Below, in pieces: positions 48,549 through 58,024 of a stretch of DNA of 64,000 nucleotides. The notes under the pieces are model-generated. The model was not told the origin of the DNA. It saw only the letters and a program-made list of their open reading frames with translations, and ran no database searches. The position numbers and the translations under genes were made by a program. The stretch covers positions 61,494 to 125,493 of the forward strand of contig NZ_JPLA01000041.1 of assembly GCF_001010355.1 (NCBI RefSeq), read 5' to 3'. How positions within the stretch are numbered: position 1 is the first letter of the stretch; every line of letters starts with the position of its first letter. Source of the DNA: Dyella japonica DSM 16301 (GTDB lineage Bacteria; Pseudomonadota; Gammaproteobacteria; Xanthomonadales; Rhodanobacteraceae).

Positions 48549-48995
48549 ATGTCGGCGAACATGCTGGCGCGCCTTGCGGGCGAATGGCAGGGCGAGGAAA
48601 CCATCGCCACCACGCGCTGGGGACAAGGCGGCGCAGCGAGGGGCTGGTTCACGGCGCACACGCAACTCAACGGCCGCGTGCTGATCCAGGACTACCGCCA
48701 GGAGCGCGATGGCCAGCCGTCATTGCAGGTGCATGCGGTGTTCGTGGCCGAGCCCGAGCATGACCAGTACAGCCTCTATTGGTTTGACAGTTACGGCTTC
48801 GTGCCCGGTACGCCGGCGCCGGGATTGTGGAATGGCGAGCGGCTGACCTTCGTGCGCAGTTCGCCGCGCGGGCAGACGCGGCATGTCTATGTGTTCGAGA
48901 GCGCCGAGGTGTTTACCTTGAAGCTGGAGAGTTCGTTTGATGGTGGCGTGAGTTGGGAGTTGGTGATGACGGGGCGCTATAGCCGTTGTGGGTGA
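48549..48995 (+). CDS. DUF1579 family protein
   Basis: This 148-aa lipocalin-like DUF1579 protein has 'LARLAGEWQGEETI' at the N-terminus and 'YWFDSYGFVPGTPAPGLWNGERL' in the middle. There is no signal peptide, so it is cytoplasmic. It starts 4 bp after the sensor stop and is the third gene of the PadR operon. The function of the family is unknown; ligand binding is suggested by the barrel fold. Confidence 0.85.
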   Translation: MSANMLARLAGEWQGEETIATTRWGQGGAARGWFTAHTQLNGRVLIQDYRQERDGQPSLQVHAVFVAEPEHDQYSLYWFDSYGFVPGTPAPGLWNGERLTFVRSSPRGQTRHVYVFESAEVFTLKLESSFDGGVSWELVMTGRYSRCG

Positions 48996-49006
48996 TGGCG
49001 AAGAGC

Positions 49007-49082
49007 GTCGCGCACAGGGTGCGCTCCCACAACAGGGGTAGGGCGGCCATCACCCTCTGTGGGAGCGCACCCTGTGCGCGAC
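49007..49082. repeat. interspersed palindromic element, copy D (inverted order)
   Basis: The arms at 49007-49031 and 49058-49082 match the copy A arms perfectly but in opposite order, with outward-facing GTCGCGC ends and a different 26-bp spacer. The element fills the gap between the convergent DUF1579 and DUF1501 genes. Confidence 0.85.
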
Positions 49083-49089
49083 TCGGCGA

Positions 49090-50292
49090 TCAGACAAGCT
49101 GCAAATCTCGCGGCTTTGCCCCCGGAAACACCGACAGCAACTGGCTGTTCGACAACCCCCACATCCTCCCCATCACGCCAGCCAGCACATCGCGATAATT
49201 GTTGATCACCGGATAGTCCCGGTTCTGCAGCAGGCTCTGCGCATTCACCGCCACCTGCTCGCCCGCGATGCGACCACCGTTCACCTTGCCGCCCAGCACC
49301 CAGTACACCGTGCCGTGTCCATGGTCGGTCCCCTTGTTGCCGTTCTCGCGGAAGGTGCGGCCGAATTCGGACACCACCACCACGACGGTGTTGTTCCATT
49401 CGTCGCCCAGTGCTTCGGCGTAGGCGGCAAGACCCTTGCCAAGGTTGCTCAGATTGTTCGCCAGCTGGCCGGTGGTGTTGCCCTGATTGACGTGCGTATC
49501 CCAGCCGCCGACATCGACGAAGCCGAGGCGATACTGATCGCGCATCATGGTGGCGATGCGCTGGGTCTCGTCGGCGAAATTCTTCGCGTTCGGTGCGCCG
49601 CGATTGGCCTTGACCATCTCGTCCTGCAGCTCCTTGGACACGCTTTGGCGCAGTTCCAGGCCGTCCGCTGCAGCAGATGCCAGTGAAGTATTGCGATACA
49701 TGCCGGCGAGTATGCCCGCCTGGCGTTCGTCGTACACCGGCTTGGGATTGCCGCGCAGCGAGATATTGGGAATATCGCGGCCGCTGCCCTGGAAGGTGAG
49801 CGGCAGCGCGTCGGTAAAGGCGATCGACGGCACCGTGCTCATCTGTCCCGACAGTCGCGCCATGAAACCCGAACGGAAGTTGCTGCGCTGTGCCGATGGC
49901 TCGCCCGATTCGATATTGTCCTGTGTTTCGAAATGGCTGCGCGACAGATCATCCGTGCCGGCAAACGGAACAAAGGCGACCTGGTGCTTCTGCCATAACG
50001 GGTAGATGGAATCGCGCAGCACCGGGTTAAGCGCCCAGTTGCTGTCCAGGCCGAAGGCGCTGTTGGTGTTGTACGGATCCGGCTTGGCGATGGCCAGGGT
50101 CGGGCGCGACTCGTAGTAGAAGTCGCTGCTGTAGGGCACCAGCAGGTTGTTGCAGTCGTAGCCGCCACGCAGGAACACCAGCAGAAAGCGCGGCGTATTC
50201 GCCGGTGCGGCAAACAGCTTGCCGGAGAACGACATCGCTGGCGCGGCGACGGCAGCGGTGGCAGCGGCAAGCAGGAATTCGCGACGATTCAT
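49090..50292 (-). CDS. DUF1501 family Tat-exported protein
   Basis: This is a 400-aa protein. The N-terminus NRREFLLAAATAAVAAPA is a short Tat-like signal. The DUF1501 pattern includes 'FLLVFLRGGYDCNNLLVPY', 'DVGGWDTHVNQG' and 'VVVSEFGRTFRENGNKGTDHGHG', with likely metal-binding Asp/His of an alkaline-phosphatase-like fold. The role is unknown. It lies 9 bp after the DUF1800 gene, and the two families are nearly always adjacent. Confidence 0.9.
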   Translation of the reverse strand: MNRREFLLAAATAAVAAPAMSFSGKLFAAPANTPRFLLVFLRGGYDCNNLLVPYSSDFYYESRPTLAIAKPDPYNTNSAFGLDSNWALNPVLRDSIYPLWQKHQVAFVPFAGTDDLSRSHFETQDNIESGEPSAQRSNFRSGFMARLSGQMSTVPSIAFTDALPLTFQGSGRDIPNISLRGNPKPVYDERQAGILAGMYRNTSLASAAADGLELRQSVSKELQDEMVKANRGAPNAKNFADETQRIATMMRDQYRLGFVDVGGWDTHVNQGNTTGQLANNLSNLGKGLAAYAEALGDEWNNTVVVVVSEFGRTFRENGNKGTDHGHGTVYWVLGGKVNGGRIAGEQVAVNAQSLLQNRDYPVINNYRDVLAGVMGRMWGLSNSQLLSVFPGAKPRDLQLV

Positions 50293-50301
50293 GGCAATGC
50301 C

Positions 50302-51846
50302 TCAGCGATAGTTGAAGTCGGGCGACGAGAGCAGGAAGGTGTTCCACTCCTGCTGCGTCGTGGCCTTGGCCAGCGCGTCGCGCGTGGGCGCGCTCAGCGT
50401 CGTATCGAACGTGTCGTAATAGAGGCGCGTGGTGAGCATGGGGAAGTCGCCGCCACTCTTGGGCTGGCCCTCCGGCGTCAGCAGGCGGTTGTTGCCGGTG
50501 CCGATGGCGCCGGCAATCTCAAAACGTTTGGCCATCTGTCCGGAGCTGGACCAACCGGTGCTGTCGAGCGGCCAGCCATCCGGCGTCAGGCGACCAAATA
50601 CCGGCTCGCCCAGCTGATTGAGCCAGTTGAGCAGCGGCTTGGCGTTGGCGATGGGCTTGCCGTCGTAGGCCATGCGCACGGAGGACACCATGAACTGCAT
50701 CGGGTCCTTGAACTTCTTGCCGTAGCTGGCGGCGAGCTCCTTGGACTCGAACATCGTGCGCAGCACCTGGGCGATATCGCCATCGGTGCGCTGGAAGGTG
50801 TGGGCCATCTTCGCCACCAGCTCGGGTGACGGATGGTCAGAGACGAAGTATTCGGCGATCTTTTTCGAGACGAACTGCGCGCAGGCCGGCTGCCTGGTGA
50901 TCAGATCCACGGCCTCGGCGATTTCATCGAAGCCGCTGCCCTTGATGGTGTGGCCTAGCAGCACTTTGTCGCTGTAGTCGTGGCGTTTGGGATTGAACTC
51001 GAACAGGCCATTGCGTACGACCATCTCGGCAAGGCGAGGGCGCATGATGCCCGGTTCGCGTAATGGCGCCACGCCGGCGCCAGTAAGAATCAGGGCGAGC
51101 TGCTGCACGTCCTGCTGCGTATAACCCGAACCCACGCCCAGCGTATGCAGCTCCATCAGTTCGCGCGCGTAGTTTTCGTTGACGTGGCCCTTGGCGTTCT
51201 GCGCGTTGTCTAGAAACTCCATCATCGCCGGACTTTCCAGTGTCGCCATCACCAGGTCGCGGAACTTGCCCAGCGCGTGGGGGCGAATCGCGTTCTGCAT
51301 GTAGTCGGCGGCCACCCAGCGCACGCGCCCCTTGGCGCCATAGACGCTGAAATGGTTGAGCCAGAACCAGACCATTTGTTCCTTCAGCTGGTTCGGCCCG
51401 TAGATGGCGTGCAGCAGCTCGATCTCCTGTGCCTGCTGCAGCAGGTCGTTGGCGTGTTGCTGTTGCGCCTTCTTGGCGGCGGTCTTGTCGTCGCCATCGG
51501 GCAGGTTCTTGATCTTCTCCTGCTCGTCGCGCAGGTTGCCCAGCAGTTGCTCGGTGGGCGTGTTGGCGGCTTCGTAGGAGTTGATCAGCGACTGGATCGG
51601 GGCGGGCAGGTCGTCGCTGATGCGTCCGTCCAGCTGGCGGTCGAGCAGGCGGGAACGGCCCAGGTCGCGATACATGGCGACGGTGGCGCTGTCGAGCTCG
51701 AAGCTGTCGCGGCGCAGCCAGTCCACATCGTCCTGTGACAGCGCGTGCGCATCGCGGGCGGCAGCGCTGCCGGAGCCCAGTACCAACAACAGGCTGCAGG
51801 CGGCCAGCCAGGGGCGAATGCCAGGGCGGTTCGGGGTATCGCGCAT
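50302..51846 (-). CDS. DUF1800 family protein
   Basis: This is a 514-aa protein. An N-terminal hydrophobic signal (WLAACSLLLVLGSGSAAA) leads into the all-helical DUF1800 domain, with 'MVWFWLNHFSVYG', 'YARELMELHTLGVGSGYTQQDV' and 'KIAEYFVSDHPSPELV'. It is probably exported and works with the DUF1501 protein encoded next. The start at 51846 is preferred; upstream in-frame starts lack the signal context. Confidence 0.88.
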   Translation of the reverse strand: MRDTPNRPGIRPWLAACSLLLVLGSGSAAARDAHALSQDDVDWLRRDSFELDSATVAMYRDLGRSRLLDRQLDGRISDDLPAPIQSLINSYEAANTPTEQLLGNLRDEQEKIKNLPDGDDKTAAKKAQQQHANDLLQQAQEIELLHAIYGPNQLKEQMVWFWLNHFSVYGAKGRVRWVAADYMQNAIRPHALGKFRDLVMATLESPAMMEFLDNAQNAKGHVNENYARELMELHTLGVGSGYTQQDVQQLALILTGAGVAPLREPGIMRPRLAEMVVRNGLFEFNPKRHDYSDKVLLGHTIKGSGFDEIAEAVDLITRQPACAQFVSKKIAEYFVSDHPSPELVAKMAHTFQRTDGDIAQVLRTMFESKELAASYGKKFKDPMQFMVSSVRMAYDGKPIANAKPLLNWLNQLGEPVFGRLTPDGWPLDSTGWSSSGQMAKRFEIAGAIGTGNNRLLTPEGQPKSGGDFPMLTTRLYYDTFDTTLSAPTRDALAKATTQQEWNTFLLSSPDFNYR

Positions 51847-52124
51847 ACGGCGGATGTCCTGAGATGAGAGCCGGGATTCAGTCACGGGAACGCAGTAGCT
51901 CGCGCCTGGACTACCGTGCGGCATGCGGTTGACGCGATTTTGTTCGGCGCGGATTCATGCGGCGCGCCGGGTGGCGAAGTGCGTCGTTTGTTTTCGTCAT
52001 ATTGGCGAAAGCCAGGCGTGGCGGCAGCTTGCGGCCGATGGTCCATGCACAGGCCAGCCGGGCGCTGTGACACGCCGCAGGTTTCGTTGCGCAAGTCCTT
52101 GGGCTGATCGTGCGGGCGGGGCGA

Positions 52125-52412
52125 TCAGAATTCGTCGACGAACTCGACGACCGCACCAAGCAGGGAGGCTTCCACTTCGGTCACGGCGCGCACGGCATCA
52201 CTGTGCAAACGATCGGACGCAAGCACCTCGATCATGAAGAGCTCGCTGCCGTTGTCGTCGGTCAGTTCGTTGGAGCTGGAATCGTCGCGCGGGTAGGCTG
52301 TCTCGTCGTCGATTTCCTCGACGTGCTCGATGCCGTCGATCCCATGCAGGATCGTGAGCAAGGTGTCGGCATCATCGCGCGTGCCGGTCATGCGAATGCG
52401 GATCGTGGGCAT
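52125..52412 (-). CDS. small acidic hypothetical protein
   Basis: This 95-aa, strongly acidic protein has a beta-alpha-beta opening (MPTIRIRMTGTRDDADTLLTILHGIDGIEHVEEIDD) that suggests a ferredoxin-like or ACT-like fold, then an Asp/Ser-rich linker and 'AVRAVTEVEASLLGAVVEFVDEF'. There is no signal or helix for membranes. No family is recognised. It is divergent from a methyltransferase gene. The 278-bp gap before the DUF1800 start holds no supported feature. Confidence 0.68.
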   Translation of the reverse strand: MPTIRIRMTGTRDDADTLLTILHGIDGIEHVEEIDDETAYPRDDSSSNELTDDNGSELFMIEVLASDRLHSDAVRAVTEVEASLLGAVVEFVDEF

Positions 52413-52519
52413 ACGGGGCGGCTCCCAGGTTCCTGCGCAAACATGCTGCGGCATGGCATGTACAGGCCAGGTGATCGCCGTTGCTACGCTACTATTTAGG
52501 CTTAAGCCGGAGATCGTAC

Positions 52520-53128
52520 GTGCCCAAGATTTACGACCGCGACTATTTCGACAAGTGGTATCGCCACCCCGACCACACCGTGGCCTCCGCCTCGGAGCTG
52601 CGCCGCAAGATCGCCATGGTGGTGGCGCAGGCCGAGTACTACCTGGGCCGGCCGGTCCGCTCGGTGCTCGATGTGGGATGCGGAGAAGGCGTGTGGCGCG
52701 CACCGCTGATGAAACTGCGGCCAGGCCTGCTTTACCAGGGCATCGATGCGAGCGAGTACGCCGTGGCGCGCTATGGGCGCAGCCGCAACATCGGGCTGGC
52801 GCGTTTTGGCCAACTGGAATATCTGCGCTTCGACCAGCGCTTCGACATCATCGTATGCACGGACGTGCTGCATTACCTCAAGCCCGCCGAAATCCGCGCG
52901 GGACTCAGCGGCATCAGCGACATGCTCGAAGGCGTGGCCTTCCTCGAAGTGTTCACCAGCAAGGATGGCGTGGATGGCGATATGGATGGCTTCCATGCGC
53001 GCGCGCCGTCGTGGTATCTGAAAGCGTTCAACGAGGTTGGCCTGATGCCGTGCGGGTCGCATTGCTATCTGGGGCCAAGATTGGAGCGGCGGGTGGCGGC
53101 GCTGGAGCGGGCGCAGTCGCCAGTGTGA
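52520..53128 (+). CDS. SAM-dependent methyltransferase (class I)
   Basis: This 202-aa Rossmann methyltransferase has motif I VLDVGCGEGVW, an acidic turn 'YQGIDASEYAV' and 'FDIIVCTDVLHYL' for motif IV. It uses a GTG start at 52520 with GGAG 7 bp upstream. The substrate, small molecule or protein, is unknown. It stands alone, followed by repeat copy E. Confidence 0.87.
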   Translation: MPKIYDRDYFDKWYRHPDHTVASASELRRKIAMVVAQAEYYLGRPVRSVLDVGCGEGVWRAPLMKLRPGLLYQGIDASEYAVARYGRSRNIGLARFGQLEYLRFDQRFDIIVCTDVLHYLKPAEIRAGLSGISDMLEGVAFLEVFTSKDGVDGDMDGFHARAPSWYLKAFNEVGLMPCGSHCYLGPRLERRVAALERAQSPV

Positions 53129-53154
53129 TGTCTCGCCGTGCGGGACATCCGACA

Positions 53155-53225
53155 ACCCTGTGCGCGACAGCCACGCCTGGATGTATCGCTCCGTAGGTTT
53201 GTCGCGCACAGGGTGCGCTCCCACA
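53155..53225. repeat. interspersed palindromic element, copy E (left arm truncated)
   Basis: The right arm (53201-53225) is a full match. The left arm is reduced to its inner 14 bp (53155-53168). The spacer resembles copies B and C. Confidence 0.78.
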
Positions 53226-53254
53226 GTAGGGGTTCCGTAGCAGGACCGATGCAA

Positions 53255-53283
53255 TAAAAAAGGCCGCCTTTCGGCGGCCTTTT
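53255..53283 (-). terminator. Rho-independent terminator of typA
   Basis: GGCCGCC/GGCGGCC arms close a 4-nt loop. On the minus strand the stem is followed by a run of seven T. It lies 24 bp after the typA stop. The flanking A/T-runs on both sides make it usable from both directions. Confidence 0.85.
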
Positions 53284-53306
53284 CGTTACCCAACGCGATC
53301 CGAAGA

Positions 53307-55157
53307 TCAGGCGACGCCGCGCGAAGCCTTCTTGCGGTCGTTTTCCGTCAGGTGCTTCTTGCGCATGCGGATTTCCTTCGGGGTGACTTCGACCAGCTCG
53401 TCGTCGTCGATGAAGTCCAGCGCCTGCTCCAGCGAGAACTTGGTCGCCGGGGTGAGCTGGATCGCATCGTCCTTGCCGGAGGCGCGCATATTGGTCAGCG
53501 GCTTGGGCTTGATGGCGTTGACGGTGAGGTCGTTGTCCTTGGCGTGGATGCCGATCAGCTGGCCTTCGTACACCGAGTCGCCTTCGGCGGCGAACAGCTT
53601 GCCGCGATCCTGCAGCGGTCCAAGCGAGTAGGCCGGGGTGGTGCCGCCGGCGTTGGCGATCATCACGCCGTTGAGGCGCTTGGCAATGGCCACCGGGGTG
53701 TACGGACCGTAATGGTCGAACACGTGGAACAGCAGGCCCGAACCCTGGGTGAGGGTCTTGAACTGGTTCTGGAAGCCGATCAGGCCACGGGCCGGGATCA
53801 GGTATTCAAGGCGCACGCGGCCCTTGCCGTCCGACACCATGTTCTTCAGGTCACCCTTGCGGATGCCCAGGCGCTCCATCACGCCGCCCTGGTGCTGCTC
53901 TTCGATGTCGACCACCAGCTGCTCGATCGGCTCCATCTTCTGGCCATCGATTTCCTTGATGATCACTTCCGGACGCGACACGGCCAGCTCGTAGCCTTCG
54001 CGGCGCATGTTTTCGATCAGCACCGACAGATGCAGTTCGCCGCGGCCCGAGACCAGGAACTTGTCGGCGTCCGAACCGTCTTCCACGCGCAGCGCCACGT
54101 TGTGCACCTTCTCGCGGTCGAGGCGCTCACGCAGCTGGCGGCTGGTGAGGAACTTGCCGCCGGACAGATCCTTGTTGCCGACGAACGGCGAGTTGTTGAC
54201 CTGGAAGGTCATGCTGATCATCGGCTCGTCCACGCTCAGCGCCGGCAGCGCTTCGGGCGTGTCGATCGAGGTGACCGTGTCGGAAATGGTCAGGTCGGGC
54301 AGGCCCGAGATGGCGACGATGTCGCCGGCTTCGGCCGAATCCTGCTCGATGCGCTCGAGGCCGAGGAAGCCCAGCACCTGGCCGATCTTGCCCTGGCGCT
54401 TCTTGCCTTCACGGTCGATCACGGCGACCGGCATGCCCTTCTTCAGGGTGCCGCGCTGGATGCGGCCGATGCCGATGACGCCAACGAAGTTGTTGTAGTC
54501 CAGCTGGCTGATGCGCATCTGGAAGGCGCCTTCCGGATCCACATCCGGCTTGGGCGCGTGCTGCATGATCGCTTCGTACAGCGGGGTCATGTCACCTTCG
54601 CGGGCGTTCTCGTCCAGCGAGGCGTAACCGTTCAGCGCCGAGGCGTAGACGATCGGGAATTCCATCTGCTCGTCGGTGGCGCCGAGCTTCTCGAACAGAT
54701 CCCACACCTGCTCGACCACCCATTCCGGACGCGCGCCCGGACGGTCGACCTTGTTGACCACCACGATCGGCTTGAAGCCCATGGCGAACGCCTTCTGGGT
54801 CACGAAGCGCGTCTGCGGCATCGGGCCGTCCATCGCGTCGACCAGGATCAGCACGGTGTCGACCATCGACAGCACGCGCTCCACCTCGCCGCCAAAGTCG
54901 GCATGGCCTGGGGTGTCGACGATGTTGATGCGGTTCTTGGCGCCGGTCTTCTTGTTTTCCCAGGTGATGGCCGTGTTCTTGGCCAGGATCGTGATGCCAC
55001 GCTCCTTTTCCTGGTCGTTGCTGTCCATCACGCGCTCGGCCAGCACGGTGCGCTCATTGAGCGTGCCGGACTGCTTGAGCAGCTGGTCGACGAGCGTGGT
55101 CTTGCCATGGTCGACGTGGGCGACGATGGCGATATTGCGCAGATTTTCGATGGACAT
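53307..55157 (-). CDS. typA: ribosome-associated GTPase TypA/BipA
   Basis: This 616-aa translational GTPase has G1 [11 protein letters not shown]3 DTPGHADF and G4 NKVDR, then domains II, III and V and the unique C-terminal domain containing '[17 protein letters not shown]'. The C-terminal end is basic ([16 protein letters not shown]). BipA assists 50S assembly and stress or low-temperature growth. It is monocistronic, with a TATAAT -10 box upstream and a strong terminator. Confidence 0.97.
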   Translation of the reverse strand: MSIENLRNIAIVAHVDHGKTTLVDQLLKQSGTLNERTVLAERVMDSNDQEKERGITILAKNTAITWENKKTGAKNRINIVDTPGHADFGGEVERVLSMVDTVLILVDAMDGPMPQTRFVTQKAFAMGFKPIVVVNKVDRPGARPEWVVEQVWDLFEKLGATDEQMEFPIVYASALNGYASLDENAREGDMTPLYEAIMQHAPKPDVDPEGAFQMRISQLDYNNFVGVIGIGRIQRGTLKKGMPVAVIDREGKKRQGKIGQVLGFLGLERIEQDSAEAGDIVAISGLPDLTISDTVTSIDTPEALPALSVDEPMISMTFQVNNSPFVGNKDLSGGKFLTSRQLRERLDREKVHNVALRVEDGSDADKFLVSGRGELHLSVLIENMRREGYELAVSRPEVIIKEIDGQKMEPIEQLVVDIEEQHQGGVMERLGIRKGDLKNMVSDGKGRVRLEYLIPARGLIGFQNQFKTLTQGSGLLFHVFDHYGPYTPVAIAKRLNGVMIANAGGTTPAYSLGPLQDRGKLFAAEGDSVYEGQLIGIHAKDNDLTVNAIKPKPLTNMRASGKDDAIQLTPATKFSLEQALDFIDDDELVEVTPKEIRMRKKHLTENDRKKASRGVA

Positions 55158-55216
55158 GAGGTCGGCTCGGGCGGGATAAAGCCGCCGCGTGAGGTTTCTG
55201 GAGGGATAACCCGAGA

Positions 55217-55222
55217 ATTATA
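55217..55222 (-). promoter_or_regulatory. -10 box (TATAAT) for typA
   Basis: The complement of 55217-55222 is the consensus TATAAT, giving a leader of about 50 bases before the typA ATG at 55157. I see no good -35 hexamer at 16-18 bp. Confidence 0.45.
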
Positions 55223-55396
55223 CGGGGTTATGTGACAGCTTGCTTGAAAAGTCTTAGTAAATTGTTCAGACGGTGACGCGAGAGCGGTTTATGGCCGCTT
55301 CGCGGGGCCGGCGAGGGCGTTTCATCACCCGGGAGCGACCAAGCCTGTGGTGGACTGACCTCAAGGGCGGCCTGTCGCCCGAGAGGGATGGAGGGC

Positions 55397-57262
55397 ATGG
55401 GCCATCGCCTTTCCTACTGGATATGCTTGGTCGCACCGTTGCTGGCGTCGTGCGCGGCACCGCCTTTGACCAAGGATTCCGGCATGCATGCCCCCGATTT
55501 CGTGCGTGGCGAGGTGCTCGAGACCGAGCATCGCCAAGGGGATGACCTCTTGAGTGCGGGCCTGGGACTGGACGGCCTGGCCGGTCCGCCGTCGCCCATC
55601 GCGCATCCCCTGCAGCCCACGCCGGCCGAATTGCGCCGCCGGGCGATCCAGGCGAGCTGGAAGGGGATTGCCGATCTGGGGCCGCTGGGCGGTTACGGCA
55701 GCGTCTACGGCGGCGTGCCGGACGTGCCTGGTCGCGAATATCAGGCGTTCGCCTGGATTTCCGGGGCGAATGCGCCGCACCGGGTGCTGTTGCAGGCGCC
55801 CGACAACTTCGACCGCTCGCGCCGCTGCCTGGTGGTGACGGCGTCCTCGGGTTCGCGCGGCATCTATGGGGCAATTGCGCTGGCCGGTGCCTGGGGTCTG
55901 CCGCGCGGCTGCGCGGTGGCCTATACGGACAAGGCCGCGGGCGCAGGTTATTTCGACCCCGCCAACGACTCAGGCGTCGCGCTCGACGGCACGCGGGTCA
56001 AACGCGGCACGACCACGCTGGAGTTCGAGCCGGCCTCGCATACCAGCCGCACGGATATCGGCGTCAAGCACGCCCATTCGGGTGACAACCCCGAGGCCGA
56101 TTGGGGCCGGCACGTCCTGCAGGCGGCGCAATTCGGGCTGGCCATGCTCAACCGCGCCTTCCCCGACCAGGCGCCTTTCACAGCGGACAACACCCGCATC
56201 ATCGCCACCGGCCTCTCCAATGGCGGCGGCGCCGTGCTGCAGGCGGCGGGACTGGACGACGGTCGCATGCTCGCCGGCGTGGTGGCGCTGGAGCCCAATG
56301 TGCGCGTGCCGGAGCAGGGGCGTGCGTTGTTCGATTACGCCACCGATGCCTCCATCTGGTTGCCCTGTGCGCTGGCCGATGCGCGTTTCGATGCGGCGCC
56401 GATGGCGCGCACGCCGCAGGGTGAAGTGCCGCCGCGCTGGGCGCAGCGCTGCCATCAACTACACCAGCGCCAGTTGGTGAGTGGTACGCGCGTCGCCGCA
56501 CAGGCCGCCGAGGCGTATGAGCATCTGCGCGCCAGCGGCTGGACCGACGAGGCGATGACCACGGCAGCCTCCACCACCTCGCTTGACCTGTGGCGGGCCA
56601 TCACGGTGGCCTATGCCTCCGCTTATATGCGCCGTGGACCCGACGACATGCCTTGCGGCTTTCGCTACGGCGGCGTGGCCGCTACCGGCGTGGCGGTCCC
56701 GGTCGATGCGGCGGCGCGTGCCAGCTGGTGGGCCGACGCCTCGGGCATCCCGCCCGGCAATGGCGTGGGTTTGTTCGGCGGCGCCGATCGCTCCGGCGAT
56801 CCCACGCTGCCCGGCGTGCTGTGCCTGCGCTCGCTGTGGGAGGACCAGGAGGCGAGCACGCAAGCACTGCGCGATGGCGTTGCCGCCACCACCGTGAAAG
56901 CGCCGCGCGCGAGCCTGCCGGTATGGGTGGTGCATGGCGCCTCCGATGGCTTGTTGCCGACGGCCTTCACCTCCGAACCGTATGTGACCTGGCTGCGCAG
57001 CAAGGGCGGTCATCCGCTGTACTGGAAAGTGCCGCACGCCCAGCATTTCGACGCCTTCCTCGCCATCCCAGGTTTCGGCGACCGCCACGTGCCCTTGCTG
57101 CCGTATGGCTATGCGGCGCTGGATCGCCTGTGGTCGCATATCTATGAAGGCGCGCCGTGGCCCGCCCTGGTGCCGACGCCATCGCCGCGGCCGCGCGGCT
57201 CCAGCGCCCTGGCGCGCGACGCGCTGGATCTGCCGGCCACCTGGACCCAAGGGCCCCGCTGA
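55397..57262 (+). CDS. D-(-)-3-hydroxybutyrate oligomer hydrolase, lipoprotein
   Basis: This 621-aa protein has a lipoprotein signal ending VAPLLASCAAPP, and then a large serine-hydrolase domain of the 3HB-oligomer hydrolase family. The nucleophile lies in ATGLSNGGGA, with a late His in 'HAQHFDAF'. It hydrolyses short 3-hydroxybutyrate oligomers to monomer, downstream of extracellular PHB depolymerases. The ATG at 55397 is preferred to 55388 because the GAGAGGG stretch is then at a proper distance. No PHB depolymerase is in the window. Confidence 0.88.
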   Translation: MGHRLSYWICLVAPLLASCAAPPLTKDSGMHAPDFVRGEVLETEHRQGDDLLSAGLGLDGLAGPPSPIAHPLQPTPAELRRRAIQASWKGIADLGPLGGYGSVYGGVPDVPGREYQAFAWISGANAPHRVLLQAPDNFDRSRRCLVVTASSGSRGIYGAIALAGAWGLPRGCAVAYTDKAAGAGYFDPANDSGVALDGTRVKRGTTTLEFEPASHTSRTDIGVKHAHSGDNPEADWGRHVLQAAQFGLAMLNRAFPDQAPFTADNTRIIATGLSNGGGAVLQAAGLDDGRMLAGVVALEPNVRVPEQGRALFDYATDASIWLPCALADARFDAAPMARTPQGEVPPRWAQRCHQLHQRQLVSGTRVAAQAAEAYEHLRASGWTDEAMTTAASTTSLDLWRAITVAYASAYMRRGPDDMPCGFRYGGVAATGVAVPVDAAARASWWADASGIPPGNGVGLFGGADRSGDPTLPGVLCLRSLWEDQEASTQALRDGVAATTVKAPRASLPVWVVHGASDGLLPTAFTSEPYVTWLRSKGGHPLYWKVPHAQHFDAFLAIPGFGDRHVPLLPYGYAALDRLWSHIYEGAPWPALVPTPSPRPRGSSALARDALDLPATWTQGPR

Positions 57263-57355
57263 AGCAGAGGCTGGCGGCTCATCCCAGCTGCGGTATCCTT
57301 GCGTGCTTGCAGGGCGCCTGTGGTTGCGCGCTGCCTTTCAACGAAGGATCTCCTG

Positions 57356-57865
57356 ATGACCATCAACGTCACCATGACCACCAACCGCGGTCCCATCCAT
57401 CTGCGCCTGCACGATGACAAGACGCCGGTGACCGTGGCCAGCTTTGTCAACCTGGCCCGTCGCGGCTACTACGATGGCCTGTCGTTCCATCGCGTCATCG
57501 CCGATTTCATGGTGCAGGGTGGCTGCCCGGAAGGCAGCGGCCGCGGCGGCCCGGGCTACCGTTTCGAAGACGAATTCGACGCCTCGCTGCGTCATGACAA
57601 GCCGGGCGTGCTGTCCATGGCCAATGCCGGCCCGCGCACCAATGGCAGCCAGTTCTTCATCACCCATGGCGCCACGCCGTGGCTGGATGGCAAGCACAGC
57701 GTGTTCGGCGAAATCGTGGGCCCCGAAGACCAGGCCGTGGTCGATGCGATCCGCCAGGGCGACATCGTCGAGAAGGTCACCGTGGAAGGCGACGTCGATG
57801 CCTTGCTGGCCGCCCAGGCCGACCGCGTGAAGGAATGGAACGCGGTGCTCGACGAGCGCGGCTGA
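57356..57865 (+). CDS. cyclophilin-type peptidyl-prolyl isomerase
   Basis: This 169-aa cyclophilin (PpiB type, without signal) has '[21 protein letters not shown]', '[33 protein letters not shown]' and the catalytic Arg in FHRV. It catalyses prolyl cis-trans isomerisation in the cytoplasm. AAGGA lies ~10 bp before the ATG. It is followed by a Rho-independent terminator. Confidence 0.95.
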   Translation: MTINVTMTTNRGPIHLRLHDDKTPVTVASFVNLARRGYYDGLSFHRVIADFMVQGGCPEGSGRGGPGYRFEDEFDASLRHDKPGVLSMANAGPRTNGSQFFITHGATPWLDGKHSVFGEIVGPEDQAVVDAIRQGDIVEKVTVEGDVDALLAAQADRVKEWNAVLDERG

Positions 57866-57890
57866 GCCCATTCGTCGTCATAGTGTGAAG

Positions 57891-57922
57891 AAGCCGCCGT
57901 CGACTCGACGGCGGCTTTTTTT
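57891..57922 (+). terminator. Rho-independent terminator after ppiase
   Basis: A 13-bp perfect stem (57891-57903 with 57905-57917) is followed by a T-run. It lies 25 bp after the cyclophilin stop. Confidence 0.92.
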
Positions 57923-58024
57923 GTGGCTGCGCTGTCATGGCGATGTGGGAAACAGGAGCCTAGAATCGAACGGCTCCACGCAAGTCGCGATGTGCGTCAA
58001 TCCCATTCCCTAGGAGATGCAGTC

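Noticed and set aside
53352..55235. 627-codon open frame opposite typA
   Set aside because: It is the GC-rich antisense shadow of a highly conserved GTPase gene. Its His/Arg/Asp-rich translation has no domain pattern.
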